DNA of 64,000 bases from contig NZ_JAPJZI010000001.1 of NCBI RefSeq assembly GCF_027944115.1, forward strand, positions 930,001 through 994,000. Direction: 5' to 3'. Of this stretch, positions 9,117 to 17,955 are shown piece by piece; within the stretch, counting starts at the first letter, position 1, and each line of letters begins with the position of its first letter. Under the pieces are notes generated by a model. It made no database searches and had not been told where the DNA came from. It was given only the letters and a program-made list of their open reading frames with translations. Both the position numbers and the translations under genes were made by a program. This DNA is from Hoeflea prorocentri. GTDB lineage: Bacteria; Pseudomonadota; Alphaproteobacteria; Rhizobiales; Rhizobiaceae.

Positions 9117-9785
9117 TCAATCCGGCTTTGTCCAATCAAATTCCAGCCAGTGATTGAAATTGCGCGCCCATATCGGGGCAACAACAGGGTGGCTTGCAAC
9201 GGACTTGGTCAAGGCAGTGCAGCGCGGCAGATCGGGCCGGGGGCGATGCCAGGCACAAAGCATTGCGCACAGAACATCGATGGGTGACAGGCGGTCGCCA
9301 CACAGTCCCGATCGATCTTCAAGTTGCCTTTCAATCAGACCAAAAGCCTCGTGATTTCTCGCTGCGGCTGCGCGACGAACCGCCTTGTCGATCTCTTCGG
9401 GTGCGACATCGCGGTCTTTGGCGTAACGTCCGGGATAGACCAACCGCAACATGCCTTCATAGAGATTGACCACCATGAACACGCCCCACCGGTAGAAGGC
9501 GGCGTTGTCATCGATATAAAGCTGTGGTCCTGTGCGCAGCGTTTCGTGTTCCTCGGCAAGGTAGAAAAGAATCGCCGCCGTTTCGGTGACGGTACGACCG
9601 TCGGGCGTAACCAGTACCGGCACTTGACGCCATGGGTTCACTTTCTGAAACTCTTCGGAAAGATCGCTGCCAGGTATCGACTCCAGCAGGACCAGCTCAT
9701 GTGGAATATCGGCGAGAGCAAGGACGGCCTCAATCGCAAACCCTCCTGAGCCCAGGCGGTTGTGCAGCGTATAGGGTTTCGTCAC
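9117..9785 (-). CDS. Glutathione S-transferase family protein
   Basis: Predicted cytosolic GST, 222 residues. The thioredoxin-like N-terminal domain (1-80) contains the conserved cis-proline stretch WRQVPVLVTPDGRTVTET, the usual glutathione site, and a helical C-terminal domain follows. The GTG at 9785 is chosen because GGAGG lies five bases before it; an in-frame ATG 12 bases upstream would contain that ribosome site within its own codons. It is divergent from the tetR gene at 9980. The substrate cannot be deduced; the N-terminal residue region reads LHNRLGSGGFAIE, lacking an obvious catalytic Ser/Cys-Pro pair. Confidence 0.82.
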   Translation of the reverse strand: MTKPYTLHNRLGSGGFAIEAVLALADIPHELVLLESIPGSDLSEEFQKVNPWRQVPVLVTPDGRTVTETAAILFYLAEEHETLRTGPQLYIDDNAAFYRWGVFMVVNLYEGMLRLVYPGRYAKDRDVAPEEIDKAVRRAAAARNHEAFGLIERQLEDRSGLCGDRLSPIDVLCAMLCAWHRPRPDLPRCTALTKSVASHPVVAPIWARNFNHWLEFDWTKPD

Positions 9786-9919
9786 GTTTTCCTCCATGGT
9801 GCAAGCTAGGGCGGGCACGAGCGATCACTCGTCCAAATTGAATCAGCATCCCGTTGCGCAGTTCGATTTCGGGCAATATCGAATGGATGCCCTTTCGTTG
9901 CAATCTATATAAAAGCGGC

Positions 9920-9948
9920 TTGACGGTCCAAGCGGCATCGCTTAAAAC
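9920..9948 (+). promoter_or_regulatory. Sigma70-type promoter of tetR-ilvC
   Basis: TTGACG at 9920-9925 and TAAAAC at 9943-9948 are separated by 17 bases. The expected transcription start (about 9955) lies immediately before the 16-bp palindrome at 9957-9972, giving a leader of about 25 bases to the ATG at 9980. Confidence 0.55.
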
Positions 9949-9956
9949 CGCCGAAC

Positions 9957-9972
9957 CGTACCGTACGGTACG
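9957..9972. promoter_or_regulatory. Perfect 16-bp palindrome, likely TetR operator
   Basis: CGTACCGTACGGTACG equals its own reverse complement. It lies at the predicted transcription start of the tetR gene and 7 bases before its ATG. The size and position fit an autorepressor site of a TetR-family protein. No copy was noticed upstream of the divergent GST gene other than this one. Confidence 0.65.
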
Positions 9973-9979
9973 CATAACC

Positions 9980-10672
9980 ATGGAAAGTACGAAAGTGCCT
10001 GTAAACCCGGTACCGCTAGAGGATGCAGAGTTCACGCCGCGCCAGAATGCAGTGCTGGAAGCCGCCTTGCACCTGCTGGTGGAAGGGGGCGGTGGTGCGT
10101 TGACCACGGCGCGTATTGCAAAGGCCGCAAACTGTTCCAAGGAAAGCCTCTACAAATGGTTCGGCGACCGGGATGGTCTCCTGGCTGCCATCATCGAATA
10201 CCAGGCCGGGAAGGTGCGTTTGCCGGAAGCAGCCACGCTGCCTGAGACGGCCCGGAGCTTTCGCAATTCGCTTGAGCGCTTCGCGTTCGATCTGCTCAGC
10301 GTCCTCTCAGGCGATGTTTCACTGGCCTTGAACCGGCTGGCGATCGGCCAGGCGAGCCGCGAGGACGCCCATCTCGGCACGCTGGTGCTGGAACGCGGGC
10401 GCCGGGTGATCGGGCTGCGTGCCGGTGCGCTGCTTGAAGCCGGGCGAACAAAGGGTTTTATCGCCTATGATGACGGCGAGGAGGCGTTCGGCACCTTATA
10501 CGGCCTGATAATCCGGGATATTCATGTGCGCCGCTTGCTGGGCGACGAATCCGCATCCGGAAACGGCATGCTGGAGCGGCAGGCAAAAAAGGCCGTTGAA
10601 CAGTTTTTCTCGCTTTACGGGACCGCCGGGAGCTCGGGATCGGAGCTCGAACCGGTACGGATGAACAAATGA
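9980..10672 (+). CDS. TetR/AcrR-family transcriptional regulator
   Basis: A 230-residue regulator. The N-terminal helix-turn-helix domain (about 20-65) includes LTTARIAKAANCSKESLYKWF, the last part being the recognition helix block (SKESLYKWFGDRDGLL). The C-terminal ligand domain contains a TetR-type dimerisation helix region to about 215. The frame is open 42 codons upstream, but the ATG at 9980 is chosen because promoter and palindrome lie just before it. It ends only 31 bases before ilvC, so both are probably one transcript and ilvC may follow this regulator's autocontrol. The same tetR-ilvC adjacency is, as far as I recall, common in rhizobia. Confidence 0.88.
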   Translation: MESTKVPVNPVPLEDAEFTPRQNAVLEAALHLLVEGGGGALTTARIAKAANCSKESLYKWFGDRDGLLAAIIEYQAGKVRLPEAATLPETARSFRNSLERFAFDLLSVLSGDVSLALNRLAIGQASREDAHLGTLVLERGRRVIGLRAGALLEAGRTKGFIAYDDGEEAFGTLYGLIIRDIHVRRLLGDESASGNGMLERQAKKAVEQFFSLYGTAGSSGSELEPVRMNK

Positions 10673-10688
10673 TCAATTCAGAACATGA

Positions 10689-11723
<1,035 letters not shown>

Positions 11724-11765
11724 CCGGTTTGGTTTTGCCTTATCAATAGGGCGTGAACGAACATC

Positions 11766-11794
11766 AGCGGGGCGCTTTGCGCTCCGCTTTTTTT
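11766..11794 (+). terminator. Rho-independent terminator after ilvC
   Basis: A 10-bp stem (11766-11775 with 11779-11788, one G-T pair), loop TTT, followed by a run of seven T. It closes the tetR-ilvC unit. Confidence 0.9.
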
Positions 11795-11968
11795 AATGGG
11801 CGAAATATTTCAAGAGATATATACATTAAACATGTTCAGTATTTGTTGTTTAATATTTCAGTATTGAAACAACACAAAGTGTTGGCTCTCTTATTTTGAA
11901 TGTGATTTGAAGAAAGACTGTTCATACACCCATATGTGGTCGACGCAACCAAACGAGGACAAATTGCG

Positions 11969-12601
11969 ATGACCAGATTTTTGCGTTTTCTAACAGTGGC
12001 TGCGCCGGCGGCGCTCCTGGCCGGCACGGCACATGCGGCGGATGCGATCTTGGAGCCCGCACCTGTGGCAGCGCCGGTCGCTGAGTCCGCGCCTGCTCCG
12101 AACTACTGGAACGGGTTTTATGCCGGTGTTCTGCTTGGATATCACCATGAGACCGTCGACACGGTCGGCGGTAACGGTTCGGGCGCGTCGCTTGGCGGTT
12201 ATGCCGGTTACAACCACCTTTTCAGCAACAACATCGTTGTTGGCGTCGAGGGCGACTACAATGCGGCTTTCGGCAGTTTCGACGGCTTTGACTGGGAGTT
12301 GTCCAGTTTCGGAACCGTTCGCGGACGGCTCGGTTATGCCATGAACCGGTTTCACATCTATGCCACGGGCGGCCTGGCGCTTATGGATTTCAAGTCGTCC
12401 TTTGCCGGCCCGGGCAATCCTGGCCTTGAAACCGGCTGGACGGTCGGCGGTGGCCTTGAATATATGGTCACGCAGAACATCAGTGCCCGGGCTGAATACC
12501 TCTACATGAATTTCAACGATACGTTCCAGGATGTCGGTGCGCCGGCCGGTATTACTACCGACATTCACAATGTCCGTGCCGGTGTTGCCTATCACTTCTG
12601 A
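11969..12601 (+). CDS. Omp25-like outer-membrane beta-barrel protein
   Basis: A 210-residue precursor with an N-terminal signal peptide ending AGTAHAAD, a Pro/Ala-rich linker, and an 8-stranded OmpA/Omp25-type barrel starting at NYWNGFYAGVLLGY. Strand-pair signatures of the rhizobial/Brucella Omp25/31 group are visible: LGGYAGYNHLFSNNIVVGVE, VRGRLGYAM, YATGGLAL, GWTVGGGLEYMV and the C-terminal VRAGVAYHF ending in Phe. The ATG at 11969 has GAGGA eight bases upstream. The AT-rich leader of about 170 bases (11795-11968) contains a bulged inverted repeat (GTTTAATA...TATTGAAAC). No gene partners; monocistronic with its own terminator. Confidence 0.88.
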   Translation: MTRFLRFLTVAAPAALLAGTAHAADAILEPAPVAAPVAESAPAPNYWNGFYAGVLLGYHHETVDTVGGNGSGASLGGYAGYNHLFSNNIVVGVEGDYNAAFGSFDGFDWELSSFGTVRGRLGYAMNRFHIYATGGLALMDFKSSFAGPGNPGLETGWTVGGGLEYMVTQNISARAEYLYMNFNDTFQDVGAPAGITTDIHNVRAGVAYHF

Positions 12602-12627
12602 TCGACCTTAGCCGGGGTGGGGGACCT

Positions 12628-12656
12628 GCCGCTGCCATTTTGGCAGCGGCTTTTTT
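12628..12656 (+). terminator. Rho-independent terminator after the Omp25-like gene
   Basis: Perfect 10-bp stem GCCGCTGCCA/TGGCAGCGGC (12628-12637 and 12641-12650), loop TTT and six T. Lies between convergent genes. Confidence 0.93.
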
Positions 12657-12682
12657 GTGGTGACAAAGCACCGTCTGTTTTT

Positions 12683-13612
12683 TTAGCGCAAGCCGAGAAG
12701 ACGTTTGAGCGTTTTGCGCGGATGGCGAAAGACTGACGGTTGCGGCGGCCGGTAAGCTTGGGGAACGACGGGCTCGGGAAGAGTTCGCTCCATCGCGGCG
12801 CGCTGCAGATGATCAGGCAGGGTCAAGGTCGTCAGCCTGTCGTTCTGTGTCGTGATGATATCGTCTCCGGTCAGGCCGAATGAATCCTGCGGCTGCCGGT
12901 CGACCTTCCGCCAGTCAAAGTCGACGCGGCGGATGTTTTGCCCGGGCCGGCCGTGGCTGAGATGATAGGTGTTGCCGATCTTTTGGACGGGTGCGGTGTG
13001 TTCAAACGCCGCTGTACAGAATATGGCATCCTTGTGCGTGTTGCTGAAGGTCAAATCCTCGCGGAAACCGCCAATCTCGTGAAAGAGCGATCTGGAGCAA
13101 AAGATGAAATCTCCTGACGCCATGCAATAGGGCTCGATATCGCTGGCATGGTTGTCGGACAGGGATGGGTCGTTAAGCGAAGATGCATCCTCGATGTCGA
13201 TCCAGCCGGCCCTGTACAACATGCGCGTTTCGAAGTTGCCCTTTTGCAGGAACTCCAGGACATCGTCGCCGAAGTAATTGTCGGGATTTGTCAGCAGCAG
13301 CCATGATCCTCTGGCTCTGGCGGCTCCGGCATTCTTGGCGTGATATTCAAACAGCTTGATGTGCCGGTTTTCGCTGATCAGCCGGTGGATGGATGCGTCG
13401 ACAACAATGCAGCGCGCCTTGTCGATGGTGGACAGCAGCTTTTCTGACAATAACGGCCTTCCGGGAAGCGGGTTCCACTCGACGAATACCAGCTCCGCCT
13501 CAACGCCCCGGGCCTCCAGCGCTTTAAGATTGTAGAGGCTGGTCGAAAACAGCCGATCCTCGAAATCGCCGCCGTAATTGTCGTTGCGGCCCACAATGAC
13601 GATCGAAATCAT
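12683..13612 (-). CDS. GT-A fold glycosyltransferase-like protein
   Basis: Predicted 309-residue nucleotide-sugar transferase. The N-terminus is a GT-A Rossmann-like fold (SIVIVGRNDNYGGDF, then EAELVFVEWNPLPGRPLLSE). A region around residues 95-115 with NAGAARARGSWLLLTNPDNYF corresponds to the acceptor/metal-site block, in which NPDN stands where a DxD motif is usual. The start overlaps the stop of the upstream STELLO-like gene by four bases, so both are co-translated. Acceptor and donor are unknown; a surface-glycan role is inferred from the partner gene. Confidence 0.7.
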   Translation of the reverse strand: MISIVIVGRNDNYGGDFEDRLFSTSLYNLKALEARGVEAELVFVEWNPLPGRPLLSEKLLSTIDKARCIVVDASIHRLISENRHIKLFEYHAKNAGAARARGSWLLLTNPDNYFGDDVLEFLQKGNFETRMLYRAGWIDIEDASSLNDPSLSDNHASDIEPYCMASGDFIFCSRSLFHEIGGFREDLTFSNTHKDAIFCTAAFEHTAPVQKIGNTYHLSHGRPGQNIRRVDFDWRKVDRQPQDSFGLTGDDIITTQNDRLTTLTLPDHLQRAAMERTLPEPVVPQAYRPPQPSVFRHPRKTLKRLLGLR

Positions 13613-14535
13613 GCATCCACCCTGCGCATATAGGCTTCATAGGCTCTAAGGGCCCGTTGCGGCCAGTAGGCACTGATGTCGTAACTTCCGGAATTGATCG
13701 CTTGCACCATCTTCGCGTTGTTTTCGTAGCCGACAAACTCGTTGACCAGATTGCCGGTCAGGTCCTGCACGTTTCTGTCCTGGCGAACCGAGGCCTGCGC
13801 ATAGGCGACTTTGTAGCCGAGGTGAAGCAGATGATAGGCGGCCCAGATATCGTCCATCCTGCCGGCAAAAGGCACCATGAAGTAGCGCCGAAGTGCTTCG
13901 GAGGTCAGGAAAGTATTTTGTGAATTGAAGGGGCTGACCGTGTCGGATGTGAAAGGAAAGCTGCCCGTATCGAAAGTTACATCCGGAGCGTGTTCCATGC
14001 GGCAGACCGCATCGATATCCGGGTCGCCATCCCAGAAATCGGCCTGAATATCGACATGGACCTGTCGGTCTTCGAAATTTGAATAGTCTCGGGTTCTAAG
14101 CAGTTGAAGGGGAAAGCCGCGATGCCAAAGGTGCCTGTGTTCCGTCGCGCCGACCGGGTCAAAACAATCGCCATCGACGATAAATGACTTCATTGTCGCC
14201 GTCGTGCCGACAAGCAGTTCGCTGCCCCAGTTCTCATAGGGTATGTTGTCATCATCGACCGTCGCAATGATATCGGCGCCTTCATCCAGCGCCAGCACAA
14301 AGCCGAGATTTCGGCGCTGGATGCAGTTCCAGCCAATCAGCTCCGAAAGCTCCGGTGCGAGTTTTTCCTGATCCGAAGGTGACAGGTATCGCCCGTTGTC
14401 CAGCCGGTAGTCGGTCGGCGTTTTCCGGTCGCCCACCACGATCAACGTCCAGTCCTTCATGGCATCAAAGCGCCGGATCGCCTCGGTTGGTGCGTTGATG
14501 GTGGTTGAAACGATATATTTTTTGTGTCCTTGCAT
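13609..14535 (-). CDS. STELLO/DUF288-like glycosyltransferase
   Basis: Residues 5-110 fit the STELLO (DUF288) GT-A family: VSTTINAPTEAIRRF, LIVVGDRKTPTDYRL, YLSPSDQEKL, RRNLGFVLALDEGADIIATV (line-up of about 20 residues) and the metal motif DDDN. The C-terminal half contains WAAYHLLHLGYKVAYA. About 308 residues if the ATG at 14535 is used; the frame is open to an ATG at 14577 and neither has a clear ribosome site. STELLO proteins are best known from eukaryotic Golgi, with scattered bacterial members. Forms a two-gene unit with the GT-A gene and is divergent from a cobalamin riboswitch. Confidence 0.72.
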   Translation of the reverse strand: MQGHKKYIVSTTINAPTEAIRRFDAMKDWTLIVVGDRKTPTDYRLDNGRYLSPSDQEKLAPELSELIGWNCIQRRNLGFVLALDEGADIIATVDDDNIPYENWGSELLVGTTATMKSFIVDGDCFDPVGATEHRHLWHRGFPLQLLRTRDYSNFEDRQVHVDIQADFWDGDPDIDAVCRMEHAPDVTFDTGSFPFTSDTVSPFNSQNTFLTSEALRRYFMVPFAGRMDDIWAAYHLLHLGYKVAYAQASVRQDRNVQDLTGNLVNEFVGYENNAKMVQAINSGSYDISAYWPQRALRAYEAYMRRVDA

Positions 14536-14665
14536 GCACAGACGCTTAGACAAGGAGGCGACCGGGAACAAGCGCAAATAACCTCAAAGCCAAGCGCGTT
14601 TCTCTTTGCGCATTGTCCCGTCGCGATGTTGACAGCTATCACCAACACGATAAGACTGCCGCCCA

Positions 14666-14864
14666 GATGGTTCCGGCGAATCCTTACGGCTAGCTGGATG
14701 AAAAGGGAACACGGTGCGGTGTAACCATCAGGTGCCAATTCCGTGACTGCCCCCGCAACTGTAAGCGGAGAGCCTATCAGCGAAAACCACTGGGTATGGT
14801 GTGTAGTCTCCATCCTGGGAAGGTGCTGACAGGCATAGACCCGCGAGTCAGGAGACCTGCCATC
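14666..14864 (+). promoter_or_regulatory. Cobalamin (adenosylcobalamin) riboswitch
   Basis: All hallmarks of a B12 aptamer occur in order: GGATGAAAAGGGAACACGGTG (shown here as GGATGAAAAGGGAA then CACGGTG), CCGTGACTGCCCCCGCAACT, GTAAGCGG, CCACTGGG, TGGGAAGG, then the B12 box CCCGCGAGTCAGGAGACC followed by TGCC. The closing helix P1 is GATGG (14666-14670) with CCATC (14860-14864). It precedes the DUF1636/ABC transporter genes on the same strand, so these are expected to be repressed when cobalamin is plentiful. GC-rich complementary runs at 14879-14901 may form the expression platform. Confidence 0.95.
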
Positions 14865-14909
14865 GCTCAACTTAAACTCGGGCGGGGTGCCCCCGGGGAG
14901 GTCGTAGTG

Positions 14910-15080
14910 ATGACATCGAAAATTTCGCTGACATTTGCCGGGCGTAACAAATCCGGCCTTCATCTCTCCCTTCGGTACCCGCCGCTTCCTCGGGGGATGA
15001 TGATCTGTGCAAAACAAGAAATTGGCGAGCTTGTCGGTCTGTACCCGTTGCCGGCAGGCAGCGTTCTCCGGCCCGGATAA
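14910..15080 (+). CDS. Possible 56-codon leader ORF behind the B12 riboswitch
   Basis: The first start codon after the aptamer, ATG at 14910, has a near-ideal ribosome site (GGGGAGG at 14895-14901), closer to the switch than the DUF1636 start. It encodes 56 residues with no recognisable domain and overlaps the first 74 bases of the DUF1636 gene in another frame. It could be a translated leader coupling the switch to the next gene, or a chance ORF. Nothing in its composition proves it is expressed. Confidence 0.22.
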   Translation: MTSKISLTFAGRNKSGLHLSLRYPPLPRGMMICAKQEIGELVGLYPLPAGSVLRPG

Positions 15081-15453
15081 CCAGCGGCCGGGTTATCGCC
15101 TGGCCAAGACACTCCATTCACAATTTTCCGGCAGCGCCGCCGCCGGGCTCGGCATGTCGTTTCGTGGCGTGCGTTGCATGAGCCAGTGCAAGCGTCCTTG
15201 CGTTGTCGCGCTGTCGGGGCCATCCAAATACACGCTCGTATTCGGCGATCTTCACCCGCAAACCGATGCCGAGGCGATCCTCGAACTGGCCGAAAAGTAT
15301 GCCACGACAACCAATGGTTTCGTCGAGCGCGCCGATCGTCCAGAAGCCTTGCGCGCCGGCATTCTTGGCCGCATTCCGCCCCTCAACCTTGATGGCGACC
15401 CAATCGACCCTGATTTCACCATTCTTCCTGCAATCGACAAGGACATACTTTGA
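15007..15453 (+). CDS. DUF1636 putative metal-binding protein
   Basis: A 148-residue cysteine-rich protein of the DUF1636 family, found near cobalt and cobalamin genes in proteobacteria. The N-terminal pair VCTRCR and the second cluster RCMSQCKRPC resemble a metal or Fe-S site; the segment YTLVFGDLHPQTDAEAIL is typical of the family. Two in-frame stop codons (TGA TGA) end six bases before the GTG at 15007, which forces the start; GGGGG lies upstream. Its stop overlaps the next start (TGATG). Under the B12 riboswitch, a role in cobalt handling is the natural inference. Confidence 0.85.
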   Translation: MQNKKLASLSVCTRCRQAAFSGPDNQRPGYRLAKTLHSQFSGSAAAGLGMSFRGVRCMSQCKRPCVVALSGPSKYTLVFGDLHPQTDAEAILELAEKYATTTNGFVERADRPEALRAGILGRIPPLNLDGDPIDPDFTILPAIDKDIL

Positions 15454-16991
15454 TGCTTATTGCGAAAAACCAATTGAACCGGGATCAGCAAACCTTTGAC
15501 AGATGCCGCAACGCCCTGTCGGCTGCAGGCCTTGCAGCTGCGTTTGCCCTGGCAGGTGTGATTGCTTCCGCGGCGGCTGAAAACGTGACTGTCGGCCAGA
15601 CGTTCCTTGCATCAGGTCTTGATCCTGCCGATGGTTCAACCGGCTGGGCGCTCGTATCCCATGGTATTGCCGAACAGCTTTTCTCCGTATCGCGCGATGG
15701 AGAGGTCATTCCTAATCTCGCCGCGTCCGCGACAAAAAATGCGGATGGCTCCTGGATGATTGAACTGTCGCCCGAACGCTTTTTCTCCGATGGAACGCCC
15801 GTTACAGCCAAGCTGGTCGCGGCCGCTCTCAACCGCACCGGTGAGGCCAACGCGTCGGCACGCGCGACAGCGGGCCGGTTGATTTTCGAAGCGGTGGACA
15901 ACGATACGCTGAACGTGACAACCGAGCAGCCAACGGCGATCCTTCCATCCATTCTCGCCGAGTGGGCCTTCCCGGTTTACATGGAGACCAGCGGCGATCC
16001 CATCTTTACCGGTCCATTTGCCGTGGAAAGCTTCGAAACCGGCTCCGCGATCGAGATGGTGCCGAATAGGCACTATGAAGGACACGGGCAGCGGCCGGAT
16101 GTTACGATCCGGCGGATCGCTGATGGTCAGTCTATGGCGCTTGCATTTGCATCCGGCGAGTTGGACCTTGCCTTCAATCTGCCTGTTGAAACCATCTCGA
16201 TGTTTGATGGCAGCAAAGACCGGTCGGTAAGATCTTTCCCGGTCGCTTACCAGTACATGATGTGGATGAACACGCGCACGCCGACACTGGGAGACGTTCG
16301 GGTCCGCCGGGCGATCGACGCTGCTATTAACAGGAACCATCTGGTAACCGCCGCGCGAGCGGGCACACCGGCGACAGGCGCTTTCGCCGCTGGCTACCCG
16401 TTTGCTGCCGAGGGGACACTTGCCTACGATCCCGACCTATCGGCACGCCTGCTTGATGAGGCCGGCTGGATTATGGGTGATGATGGCTTGCGCTCCAAGG
16501 ATGGCAAAAATCTGGACCTCGTTTTGTGGGCCTATCCGCAGCGCCCCGATCTCGTGACCTTCCAACCGGTAATCCGTGCGGCTCTCGCGGATCTGGGCAT
16601 TGCAGTGACAACGCAGGTGACCGAATCCCCGAGCAATGTCGCGGACAGCGGCGAGTTCGACCTGTTCCTTTGGGCGCAGCATACCGCTCCTTCGGGTGAT
16701 CCTGGCCTGTTTCTTTCTCTCTTCTTCGAAACAGATGCCGCACGCAATTACACGGGCTGGTCCAGTGCGACCTATGACGATGTTGTTGACGCGCTGCGCA
16801 AGGCAGAGGATTCCAATGAGCGGATTGCGTTGGCAAAAAAGGCGCAGGAACTGATTGCGGATGGTGCCCCGGTCTCGTTCCTCGTTACGCCGCAATGGCA
16901 TGTCGGCCTGTCCGGCCGGTTGGCGGATTATCAGCCTTGGGGGTCGGACTACTACGTCATCCGTCCGGATCTTTTTGTGTCGCAACCATAG
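15453..16991 (+). CDS. ABC transporter substrate-binding protein, family 5 (nickel/peptide type)
   Basis: A 512-residue periplasmic binding protein of the NikA/DppA/OppA family. It has a signal peptide (hydrophobic stretch about 25-44 ending ASAAAEN), then SBP_bac_5 features: LDPADGSTGWALVSHGIAEQ, WMIELSPERFFSDGTPVTA, GDVRVRRAIDAAINRNHLV and the C-terminal VSFLVTPQWHVGLSGRL. Length is close to NikA. The ATG overlaps the DUF1636 stop. Control by the cobalamin riboswitch suggests a cobalt or cobalt-chelate substrate rather than a peptide. Confidence 0.88.
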   Translation: MLIAKNQLNRDQQTFDRCRNALSAAGLAAAFALAGVIASAAAENVTVGQTFLASGLDPADGSTGWALVSHGIAEQLFSVSRDGEVIPNLAASATKNADGSWMIELSPERFFSDGTPVTAKLVAAALNRTGEANASARATAGRLIFEAVDNDTLNVTTEQPTAILPSILAEWAFPVYMETSGDPIFTGPFAVESFETGSAIEMVPNRHYEGHGQRPDVTIRRIADGQSMALAFASGELDLAFNLPVETISMFDGSKDRSVRSFPVAYQYMMWMNTRTPTLGDVRVRRAIDAAINRNHLVTAARAGTPATGAFAAGYPFAAEGTLAYDPDLSARLLDEAGWIMGDDGLRSKDGKNLDLVLWAYPQRPDLVTFQPVIRAALADLGIAVTTQVTESPSNVADSGEFDLFLWAQHTAPSGDPGLFLSLFFETDAARNYTGWSSATYDDVVDALRKAEDSNERIALAKKAQELIADGAPVSFLVTPQWHVGLSGRLADYQPWGSDYYVIRPDLFVSQP

Positions 16992-17007
16992 ACAGGGAGC
17001 CTGAGCG

Positions 17008-17955
17008 ATGAGCTGGCTTGCGGCAATGCGGATGGCATTCATGGCCCTTGTGTCATGGCTGGCTGCGGTTGCCGTGAGCTTTGTGTTGATTCGCCTCATT
17101 CCCGGCGATCCGGTCGATATTTTTGCAAATCGCATGAATGTTCACGCCGGCGACGAGCTGGTCGCCGCCTACCGTCAGGCCTGGGGGCTTGATCACAGTC
17201 TGATCGAGCAGTTTTTCATCTGGCTGAAGGGTTTCGTCACCCTCGATTGGGGTGTTTCATTTGTCACCGGCGGCAGCGTTTCGAATGAACTTGCTCCGCG
17301 CCTGGCATGGTCGGCGGCGATTGGTTTCGGCGGCATGATTGCTGCGATTTGTTTCGGCACATTTCTTGGTTTTCGTGCCGCGCTCCACCCTGGAGGCATG
17401 GCTGATAGTCTTTCGCGGAGCATGGCCGTGGCCGGTCAGGCGCTTCCTGCCTTTGCTGTGGGGCTCCTGGCGCTTTGGCTGTTTGCCGCCGAACTTCGAT
17501 GGCTTCTTCCATTCTCGGGCAGCACGGTTGAACGGCTCGTTCTGCCGGTTGCGCTGGTCGCATTTTTCTCTATCGGCAGTGTTTCCCGCCTGGTACGCAC
17601 CGGGTTTGCCGAAACGGCGGCAGCGCCGTTTATGCGGACCGCCCTTGCAAAAGGCCTTTCGCGCAAGACCGCGCTGTGGCGCCATGGCGGCCGTCAGGCC
17701 GCGATCGTGCTTGTGGCCGGCATCGCGCCCGATCTTGCATGGATTGTGGGTGGTACGGCCATTGCCGAGATTGTTTTCGGGATTCCGGGATTGTCTGAAC
17801 GGGTCGTGGATGCAGTGTCGTCGCGTGATTATCCTGTTTTGCAATCATATATCGCGCTCGTTGCCCTATGGATAATCTTCGGCCTGCATCTTTGTGCTTT
17901 GCTGAGACACACGCTTGATCCGCGGATTGGCTCATTGCCGTCGAGGGTGCAATGA
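17008..17955 (+). CDS. ABC transporter permease, NikB/DppB type
   Basis: Inner-membrane permease of 315 residues with about six helices. The N-terminus carries the family block FVLIRLIPGDPVDIFANR and the cytoplasmic loop includes the EAA-like segment (ARTGF..MRTALAKGLSRKTALWRHG). It lies 16 bases after the binding-protein gene and overlaps the next permease gene by four bases. It pairs with that protein to form the membrane channel of the cobalamin-riboswitch transporter. Confidence 0.9.
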   Translation: MSWLAAMRMAFMALVSWLAAVAVSFVLIRLIPGDPVDIFANRMNVHAGDELVAAYRQAWGLDHSLIEQFFIWLKGFVTLDWGVSFVTGGSVSNELAPRLAWSAAIGFGGMIAAICFGTFLGFRAALHPGGMADSLSRSMAVAGQALPAFAVGLLALWLFAAELRWLLPFSGSTVERLVLPVALVAFFSIGSVSRLVRTGFAETAAAPFMRTALAKGLSRKTALWRHGGRQAAIVLVAGIAPDLAWIVGGTAIAEIVFGIPGLSERVVDAVSSRDYPVLQSYIALVALWIIFGLHLCALLRHTLDPRIGSLPSRVQ

